Below, piece after piece: positions 57,674 through 64,000 of a stretch of DNA of 64,000 nucleotides. The stretch is from Methanobrevibacter arboriphilus (lineage in GTDB: Archaea; Methanobacteriota; Methanobacteria; Methanobacteriales; Methanobacteriaceae). The stretch is from contig NZ_AP019779.1 of NCBI RefSeq assembly GCF_019669925.1, forward strand, positions 1,131,001-1,195,000, read 5' to 3'. The notes under the pieces were generated by a model, which did not search any database, was not told the DNA's origin, and saw only the letters and a program-made list of their open reading frames with translations. Position numbers and translations under genes: made by a program. Every line of letters starts with the position of its first letter. Position 1 is the stretch's first letter.

Positions 57674-59897
57674 AAATAAAACAGCACCAGAAAACGAAGA
57701 TAATTGCTGTGACCATGAAGAAAACAATACCGAAGACAACTGCTGTTACAATGAAAATGAAAAAATTGAAAATGAAGACAATTGTTGCAGCCAAGGCCCT
57801 GAAAAAACAATAAAGGCACAAGATGATTGTTGCGATCAGAGCCATGAAGAAAACGATGAACAAGATGATTGTTGTAGTCATGACCATGAAAATAGCAATG
57901 ATGAGCATCAAGGATGTGCCTGTGAACAAGGTATACTTGAAAACATAGATAGTATTGAAGAGAAAAAATCTAAAAAACCATTGATTATATTAGGAATAGG
58001 CATATTTATATTTGTAATAGGATATTTTATATCTACAATGAGTTTTAATCTATTCGATCTATCAACCATCTCTGATCTATCAATCAATATTAATCAAGAC
58101 ATAATATCTCAAATAATATATTTAATCGTAGTATTAATTGTTGGACCTAGAATAATAAAACATGGTATAACATCATTACTCAATAAAGAAGTAAAAATAG
58201 AATTATTAATAACAATAGCAACCTTTGGTGCATTCCTTCTTGGAGATGGAGGAGAAGGTGCAACATTAATGATTCTGTTTTTCCTTGCAGAATATTTAGA
58301 AACATATGCACTAGACAGGTCAAAAAGATCATTATCAAAATTAGTTAAACTATCTCCCGATGTAGCAACTGTAAAAAGAAAAATTGGAAATAGTGGAATT
58401 AATAATAAATTTGAAGAAGTTGAAGTTAATGTTAAAGATTTATCCATTGGAGACACTGTGATAGTAAAGCCCGGGGATAAAATTCCAATAGATGGATCTA
58501 TTATAAAAGGGATTACATCTGTTGACCAATCTTCTATTACAGGAGAAAGTTTAGCAGTTACAAAAAGAGAAGGAGACGAAGTTTACGCTTCTACAATAAA
58601 TGAAGATGGATATATCGAAATAAAAGTCACTAAAAAATCTAATGAAACAATCTTTTCAAAAATAATTGATTTAATAAAAGAATCAGAAGATAAAAAAGCA
58701 AAAATAGACTTATTTATAGATAAATTTGCAAGATATTACACTCCAACAGTTATTGTATTAGCTATGCTTGTTGCAATAATACCAACTTTAATATTTAAAC
58801 AACCTCTTAATGAATGGGTATACAGAGCATTAGTTTTATTAGTTATATCTTGCCCTTGTGCAATAGCTATTTCAACCCCGGTTTCTATTGTTTCAGCAAT
58901 TACAGCAGGAACTAAAAATGGAATAATTATTAAAGGTGGAGAATATATTGAGGCATTAGCAGATATAAAAGCTGTTATGTTTGATAAGACTGGAACTTTA
59001 ACTGAAGGTAAGCTAGAAATCAGTAATATAAACACACTAAATAATTTCAAAGAAAAAGATATGATAGAAATAGCTTGTAGTTTAGAAAATCAATCAAAAC
59101 ATCCAATTGCAAAAGCATTTAATGAATATCAAAAAAATAACAACATAAAATCGCTTAAAGTGGAAAATTTTAAATCTATAGCTGGAAAAGGTTTAAAAGG
59201 AGAAATAAACCAGCAAACATTCTATGTTGGTAAAAAAGAACTTTTTGATTATAATGAGAATTTAAAAAACGATATTAATAACCTAAATCTAGAAAGCCAA
59301 AATATTGGAAAAACTAGTGTTATTATTGGAAATGAAAATGAGATATTGGGTTTTATCAATTTAAATGATAAAATAAGAGAAGATGGTCCTAAAACTATAG
59401 AAAAACTCAAAGATAAATCCATTGAAACTATTATGTTAACTGGAGATAATTCAGCAACTGCTAAAAATGTAGCAAAAAAACTTGGACTTGATAATTACTA
59501 TCCAAATCTTCTTCCAGAAGATAAAGTTAATATTGTTGAAGAATTGGGTAAAGAATATGAAAATATAGCTATGGTCGGAGATGGAGTAAATGATACTCCT
59601 TCACTTGCAAGAGCTAATGTAGGAATAGCTATGGGAATGGGTGGTGCCGATGTAGCTGTTGAAACTGCAGATATAGTTTTAATGCAAGATAATATATCAA
59701 AAGTAAACTACTTAATTGATATAGCTAAAAAAACAATGGGAATTATAAAGCAAAATATAGCAATACCCCTAATTGTGAAATCTATTCTAGCAATTTTAGG
59801 AGTAATTGGCTATGTTAGTCTTTGGGAAGCAGTTTTGATTGGTGATATGGGATTAACACTTTTAGTAGTAGCTAATGCCCTTAGAATAGGAAAATAG
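57663..59897 (+). CDS. cadA: P1B-type heavy-metal-transporting ATPase with Cys-Cys repeat tail
   Basis: A 744-residue cation pump, probably exporting Zn/Cd. The N-terminal 95 residues replace the usual ferredoxin-like metal domains with repeats of Asn/Asp-Asn/Asp-Cys-Cys (DNCCDH, DNCCYN, DNCCSQ, DDCCDQ, DDCCSHDH) and a final GCACEQG. The pump core is complete: TGES near 295, ISCPCAIAIS in the transport helix near 398, phosphorylation site DKTGTLTEG near 440, the HP motif SKHPIAKA near 480, MLTGDN near 597, and GDGVNDTPSLARANVG near 640. ATG 57663 or 57657 are both possible. It is coupled to its ArsR-type regulator. Confidence 0.93.
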   Translation: MDSKNKTAPENEDNCCDHEENNTEDNCCYNENEKIENEDNCCSQGPEKTIKAQDDCCDQSHEENDEQDDCCSHDHENSNDEHQGCACEQGILENIDSIEEKKSKKPLIILGIGIFIFVIGYFISTMSFNLFDLSTISDLSININQDIISQIIYLIVVLIVGPRIIKHGITSLLNKEVKIELLITIATFGAFLLGDGGEGATLMILFFLAEYLETYALDRSKRSLSKLVKLSPDVATVKRKIGNSGINNKFEEVEVNVKDLSIGDTVIVKPGDKIPIDGSIIKGITSVDQSSITGESLAVTKREGDEVYASTINEDGYIEIKVTKKSNETIFSKIIDLIKESEDKKAKIDLFIDKFARYYTPTVIVLAMLVAIIPTLIFKQPLNEWVYRALVLLVISCPCAIAISTPVSIVSAITAGTKNGIIIKGGEYIEALADIKAVMFDKTGTLTEGKLEISNINTLNNFKEKDMIEIACSLENQSKHPIAKAFNEYQKNNNIKSLKVENFKSIAGKGLKGEINQQTFYVGKKELFDYNENLKNDINNLNLESQNIGKTSVIIGNENEILGFINLNDKIREDGPKTIEKLKDKSIETIMLTGDNSATAKNVAKKLGLDNYYPNLLPEDKVNIVEELGKEYENIAMVGDGVNDTPSLARANVGIAMGMGGADVAVETADIVLMQDNISKVNYLIDIAKKTMGIIKQNIAIPLIVKSILAILGVIGYVSLWEAVLIGDMGLTLLVVANALRIGK

Positions 59898-59941
59898 AAT
59901 TAAAATCTCATTTTTTCTATTTTCAAATTCTAATTATTAAA

Positions 59942-61135
59942 TTAAAAATTATCTAAAGTAACATTATTATCTTTTTCTACTTCCTTCTTAATTAGTTTTT
60001 CATCAAAAGAGATTTCCCCATATTTTCCCCCACCACCAGGATTAATATATAAAGATTTATTTCTAAAAGATTCAATAGCAGGAACAAGATCCTCATTGAC
60101 TTTAGATATTGTATCTATTGGAGCATCAATCAAAATTTCAATTTCATTACCAACATTATCAATTAACTCTTTCCATTTACCCTGAACAGTTTTTGTTGTA
60201 ACCCCCTTATCATAAACCATACTAATAATTTCAGCTAAAGGAAGTAGGTGTATATAAGGTGGACGATGAGAAGGATGATGGGGTTTATTCCAGGTAGCTA
60301 TCTGAGAAATTCTAAAATCCACACCTCTTTTTATAGTTCCTCCACAACTACATTTCATTTTATTTTTAATAGCCAAGTTAGGATCTATTAATTTATAACA
60401 CTTAGTACAGGCAGTCATGTGATATTTACCTAAATTCGGAACAAGACCATAGTTTGCTTTAATTTTGTTGTTTTTAATCGAAGATTTTAAAGACTCGAAT
60501 GAAATATCTTGAAGTTCTATTTGATTAAACTCCCTACCTAATCTATGTGGCCATGGAGAATGAGCATCAGAATTTGAAAGAAATGGAATATTTTGTAGCT
60601 CTTCAATAGTATCAGCCATATCAGTATCTGCAGATAATCCTAGCTCTAAAAAATCAGGTGCTCGACCATAACAATCAATAATACTATCAAATGTTTTGTA
60701 CATACCAGTCCATGGAGTGAATGCATGAGCAGGGCCAATTAAACAATCATATTCTTTAGCTAAGTCCATAATTTCTTTTCCATTCATTTTAGCTCTAGGA
60801 CGACCATCTTTATATTTATTATTAGAAACAAGCTTATCTCCTATTTCCCTAGCTATTTCAATATTAGGAATAATAATAAGATGATGAATTTTCTTTTCAC
60901 CCTCAATTTCACAAGTAAGAATAAAATCACAGTATTTTGTAGAGTATATGCCACCTCCAACATATTCAGTACTTTTTTCAATTATATCTAACCATCCAGG
61001 ATGAAGAGCATCCCCAGTACCCATAAGTTGAAGCCCCTTTAGCTTTGCTTGAGGAGCAATATTATCTATTAGCATATCTTTTGAAGTTGCCATAGAAAAA
61101 CAACTATGAATATGTAAGTCTGCATTTACTATCAT
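59942..61135 (-). CDS. endQ: Endonuclease Q (PHP-domain DNA repair nuclease)
   Basis: A 397-residue enzyme of the EndoQ family (formerly TIGR00375), which cuts DNA 5' to deaminated bases such as uracil and hypoxanthine. The PHP metal site starts with DLHIHSCFSMAT (residues 6-17) and continues in GTGDALHPGW, LTCEIE, GPAHAF and SNSDAHSPW. A zinc knuckle follows: CTKCYKL near 247 and KCSCGGTIK near 266. The C-terminal helical part ends with PGGGGKYGEISF. Length and order fit known members. It is convergent with the metal ATPase gene. Confidence 0.9.
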   Translation of the reverse strand: MIVNADLHIHSCFSMATSKDMLIDNIAPQAKLKGLQLMGTGDALHPGWLDIIEKSTEYVGGGIYSTKYCDFILTCEIEGEKKIHHLIIIPNIEIAREIGDKLVSNNKYKDGRPRAKMNGKEIMDLAKEYDCLIGPAHAFTPWTGMYKTFDSIIDCYGRAPDFLELGLSADTDMADTIEELQNIPFLSNSDAHSPWPHRLGREFNQIELQDISFESLKSSIKNNKIKANYGLVPNLGKYHMTACTKCYKLIDPNLAIKNKMKCSCGGTIKRGVDFRISQIATWNKPHHPSHRPPYIHLLPLAEIISMVYDKGVTTKTVQGKWKELIDNVGNEIEILIDAPIDTISKVNEDLVPAIESFRNKSLYINPGGGGKYGEISFDEKLIKKEVEKDNNVTLDNF

Positions 61136-61411
61136 GTGAAAATATTAGATTATTTTAATATATTAATATGATGATTCTTTTTTTAAAAAAATAAAGTTAA
61201 AAGTTAATAATAAAATAAAAAGCTAATAATCAGGAAAAAATAAAATAATAAATCCAAATGAAAATATTTTAATACAATAAAATTTTGATAACTCTATTTA
61301 ATAACGCCATTTTAATAATCCTATTTTAACAACACTATTTTAATAAATCTATTTAATTATATCTAATAATATTGTTTTAATAGCTTTATTTAATATAATA
61401 TTTTAATGATG

Positions 61412-61996
61412 CTATTTTTCTAAAACAGATAAAATCATTCTACAATATCTATCAATATTAACATCCAAATCAAAATCAGGAGATAAAATCCAATCAATAA
61501 TAAATCCCCTTAAAACAGCATAAATATACAAACCATTCTCCACAGAACCATCAGATAAATTCTTAACAAAACAATTCAGCTTACCTTTTCGAGACTCATA
61601 AAGTTTATCCCTAAAAACAGGACGAAGATGAAAAGAATTCATGAAAAAAAGATAATAATCCTTATAATTAATTAAATCAGCTAAAGGAACATTATCACCA
61701 CTTAAAATATTTATTCCAACATGATAATAAAAAACAAACTTTAATTTCTCAATTAATGTCCCATTATGAGAATCAAGCGCATTTTTAAAAGCATTAGTAT
61801 TTTCCACAACATACTTATCAATAACATGATCTAATAAATCTTCTTTTTTCTTAAAATGATAATAAATTCCTGATGAACCACACATAGAATTGCATTTCCC
61901 AATATCATTAACTGATACATTGTCAAAACCTTTTTTTAAAGATAATAAAAAAGTAGTTTCAATAATAGCCTCTTTTGAAGATCTTTTTAAATACAA
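61412..61996 (-). CDS. TetR/AcrR-family transcriptional regulator
   Basis: A 194-residue repressor. The N-terminal helix-turn-helix covers SKEAIIETTFLLSLKKGFDN to NDIGKCNSMCGSSGIYYHF and KKKEDLLDHVI, the standard TetR pattern. The ligand-binding domain is divergent, so the signal is unknown. The start is TTG 61996 with AGGTGA just upstream. A short frame (TTG to TGA, six codons) with its own GGAGGTG precedes it and ends in that ribosome binding site. A near-palindromic operator lies at 62063-62080. No exporter gene is adjacent, so it may act only on itself in this interval. Confidence 0.87.
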   Translation of the reverse strand: MYLKRSSKEAIIETTFLLSLKKGFDNVSVNDIGKCNSMCGSSGIYYHFKKKEDLLDHVIDKYVVENTNAFKNALDSHNGTLIEKLKFVFYYHVGINILSGDNVPLADLINYKDYYLFFMNSFHLRPVFRDKLYESRKGKLNCFVKNLSDGSVENGLYIYAVLRGFIIDWILSPDFDLDVNIDRYCRMILSVLEK

Positions 61997-62391
61997 AATA
62001 TCACCTAAACTTTTTAAACAACACCTCCAAATTAAAGGGGAAGTTAAAAAATATAAAAGTATAGTAAGTGAACACTCACTATTTTACATATAATAATATA
62101 AAAAAACCTCTATATAAATATTACTACCTAAAAATAAAAACAATAGCTACCCCCACCTTAAAATTAAAATTAAAAAAATATTAAGAAGTATAATAATAAT
62201 TAAAAAGCAATAAATCTTATTTAAAAAAAACAAGGAAATAAATAACACTCATTACAAAAATAAAAAGAAATTAATATAAAAAATAATGTATCCAATAAAT
62301 ATGAAAATAATTACAACAATAAAAAAATATAAAAAAATATTATATGAAAACATCATAAGAGACATTCAATCAACAATTATTATTAACATTA
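61997..62391. other. Divergent-looking spacer with the TetR control region
   Basis: The left 90 bases hold the leader, a mini-frame and the operator of the TetR gene. The rest is A-rich spacer with no gene. Confidence 0.5.
62063..62080. promoter_or_regulatory. Probable TetR operator
   Basis: AGTAAGTG, AA, CACTCACT is an inverted repeat with one mismatch in eight base pairs. It lies about 67 bases upstream of the TetR start codon, directly downstream of a TATA-like TTATATGT (minus strand, about 62085-62092), so a bound repressor would cover the transcription start. Confidence 0.7.
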
Positions 62392-63351
62392 TTAATAATC
62401 AAAAAGAGAAGATTGTTTTAAATAATTATTATAAACCTTTATTTTTTCTTTTATAACATTAGAATAATTAGTTTCAACATTATAATCATTTTTAAACTTT
62501 TTAATTTTAGAAAAAAGATCATTACTATATTCTTTATTAACTTTACCATTTTTATATAAAAAGAATAAATCATTATAAATCTCAGGAAACTCATTTTTTA
62601 TAAAATTAAGGAAATATCCTCTTGTTTTTCCATATAAATTAAGTGATCCTGAAATAATGCAATTTACATTAAGTTTTTCTGCATTTTTAAACATTAGATC
62701 CATATTTTCATAGCTATCAGTTAAATAAGGTATAATTGGCATAAAATGAAGTCCACAAGAGACATTAGTATTTTTTCTTATCTTTTTTAATATATTAAGT
62801 CTCTTTTTTGAAGATATAGTATTTGGTTCAATTGATTTTTGAATTTTATCATCAAGAGAAGTTATGGTTACAGCTATGTTAATAAAATTAATTTCAGATA
62901 ATTCATTGATTAAATCTAAATCACGAAATATTAAATCAGACTTTGTTGAAATTACAGCAGGATTTTTATGTTTTATTAGTGTATTTAATATATCTGGCAT
63001 TAATTCATATTCTTTTTCAATAGGTTGATAACTATCTGTTACAGTCCCTACAGCTATCATCTCATTTTTCCAACTAGGCTTAGAAAGCTGAATATCAAGT
63101 TTTTCAGCTATATTAGATTTTATATAAATATTTTCAAAAAAATGGTTAGAGATACTAGAATTATTAGAATTTTTAGAATTCAAGCTTTCTTTATAGTTAG
63201 ATTCAAGATATTTATGAGAATACAAAGCATAACAATACTTACATTTATGTTCACAACCCCTATAAATATTTAAATCCCATTTATAAGGCATAGAACGTTT
63301 AGTTTTATTACATGCACTCTTACAAATAATTTCTTTATATTTTTGATTCAT
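62392..63351 (-). CDS. Radical SAM protein of the spore photoproduct lyase-like (SplB) group
   Basis: A 319-residue radical SAM enzyme. The cluster motif is CEHKCKYCYA (CX3CX2C, near residues 33-42), preceded by WDLNIYRG, which is typical of the Rv2578c/SplB-like family. Later segments (VGTVTDSYQPIEKEY, VSTKSDLIFRD-like, and AVTITSLDDKI) match the barrel of that family. The substrate is unknown in archaea; DNA repair is suggested only by relatives. The ATG is used without a strong ribosome binding site. Confidence 0.85.
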   Translation of the reverse strand: MNQKYKEIICKSACNKTKRSMPYKWDLNIYRGCEHKCKYCYALYSHKYLESNYKESLNSKNSNNSSISNHFFENIYIKSNIAEKLDIQLSKPSWKNEMIAVGTVTDSYQPIEKEYELMPDILNTLIKHKNPAVISTKSDLIFRDLDLINELSEINFINIAVTITSLDDKIQKSIEPNTISSKKRLNILKKIRKNTNVSCGLHFMPIIPYLTDSYENMDLMFKNAEKLNVNCIISGSLNLYGKTRGYFLNFIKNEFPEIYNDLFFLYKNGKVNKEYSNDLFSKIKKFKNDYNVETNYSNVIKEKIKVYNNYLKQSSLFDY

Positions 63352-63677
63352 TTAATCACTATTATATAATCAAGCAATATAAAATCCAATATATAATAAT
63401 TTAAATTAATATTTAAATTATTATTTGAAATAATATTTAAAATAATATTTAAAATAATGTTTAAAATAATAATCCAAAATAATGATATTAATTATTTAAA
63501 ACAAAGATATTAAAATAAATAGTGATAGCTAATGAAAAATAATAAATAAACTAATAAAAAAAGAATAAAAAAATAAAAAGAATAAAAATGATAAAATGAT
63601 AAAAAGATAAAAAGATAAAAAAGTAATAATAAATCAATGATATATAATAAAAATATTTAAAAATAATAAGGATATTT
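63352..63677. other. Divergent spacer with simple repeats
   Basis: No gene seen. AATAATATTTAAA recurs about four times at 63408-63470, and a purine-rich run of GATAAAAA units lies at 63585-63620. AAGGA at 63668-63672 is the ribosome binding site of the last gene. Confidence 0.5.
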
Positions 63678-64000
63678 ATGAGAAGATATACAATTACCCG
63701 TTCTAATAGAAAAACTATTGCTATTAAAATCAATAAAGATAGTAGCTTAGAAGTTAAAGCACCAGTAAACTTACCTAAAGATAAAATCGATGCGTTTGTA
63801 AATTCAAAAGAAAAATGGATAGCTAAACACAGCGAAAGAATTTTTAATAATTATTTTCTTAAAAAACAGTTTGAACTGAATTTTGGAGATTTTGTTTTAC
63901 TCAGAGGACAAAATAACCAAATTAAATCTTTTAATGGTAAAACAGCAATATACAATAATTACAAAAAGATATTTTTTATACCAGAAACAGCTGAAAAAAA
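63678..64000 (+). CDS. YgjP-like (DUF45) M48-type metallopeptidase, 5' part only
   Basis: The first about 107 codons of a gene cut by the window end. MRRYTITRSNRKTIAIKINK then LEVKAPVNLPKDKIDAFV and KEKWIAKHSERI match the N-terminus of YgjP-type metal-dependent hydrolases; the zinc motif HELxH would lie beyond the window. ATG 63678 has AAGGA six bases upstream. It is divergent from the SplB-like gene. Confidence 0.82.
   Translation, partial: MRRYTITRSNRKTIAIKINKDSSLEVKAPVNLPKDKIDAFVNSKEKWIAKHSERIFNNYFLKKQFELNFGDFVLLRGQNNQIKSFNGKTAIYNNYKKIFFIPETAEK

Overview
The window is a stretch of very AT-rich archaeal chromosome, almost certainly from a methanogen of the Methanobacteriaceae and most likely Methanobrevibacter or a close relative. 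The evidence is a complete F420-reducing hydrogenase operon (frhA-frhD-frhG-frhB), an archaeal-type RNase P RNA, archaeal tRNAs including an intron-containing tRNA-Trp, Hjc, GatB, endonuclease Q, a type II methionine aminopeptidase, a beta-helix adhesin-like protein, and long AT-rich spacers. Asparagine-rich low-complexity segments occur in several proteins.

Layout. 1-16 kb: a TRAM-domain protein, TrkH/TrkA potassium uptake, a metallo-beta-lactamase hydrolase, tRNA-Trp and tRNA-Cys, Hjc, a cluster of five tRNAs on the minus strand, a radical SAM protein, GatB, a CBS/ParB-like protein, HisE, an acetyltransferase with a poly-Asn insert, and LarB. 16-31 kb: HypF, a winged-helix regulator divergent from grpE-dnaK-dnaJ, an AarF/UbiB-like kinase, the adhesin-like protein, RNase P RNA, initiator tRNA-Met, two membrane/coiled-coil proteins and methionine aminopeptidase. 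32-38 kb: the frh operon, then two PepSY-like proteins and a PAC2-family protein. HypF (window) supplies the CN ligand chemistry for the [NiFe] site of Frh, and FrhD is its maturation peptidase.

38.5-53 kb is an accessory region that starts at two tRNA-Arg genes (TCT and CCT). At least six decayed partial or full copies of the tRNA-Arg(CCT) gene follow on the same strand. Between them lie a frameshifted type IIG restriction-modification gene, a broken secreted-protein gene, a run of small membrane-anchored proteins that share nearly the same N-terminal anchor but have different C-terminal parts, and single membrane-protein genes (APC permease, acyltransferase, acetate transporter). No integrase gene is visible. 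This tRNA-remnant ladder and the common-anchor protein array are the best candidates for something undescribed.

53-64 kb: a second acyltransferase, a DUF4013 membrane protein, two winged-helix regulators, a P1B-type metal ATPase with a Cys-Cys repeat tail overlapping its ArsR-type regulator, endonuclease Q, a TetR regulator with a clear operator, an SPL-like radical SAM protein, and the start of a YgjP-type metallopeptidase cut off by the window end.

Most assignments rest on reading motifs by eye; no database search was possible.
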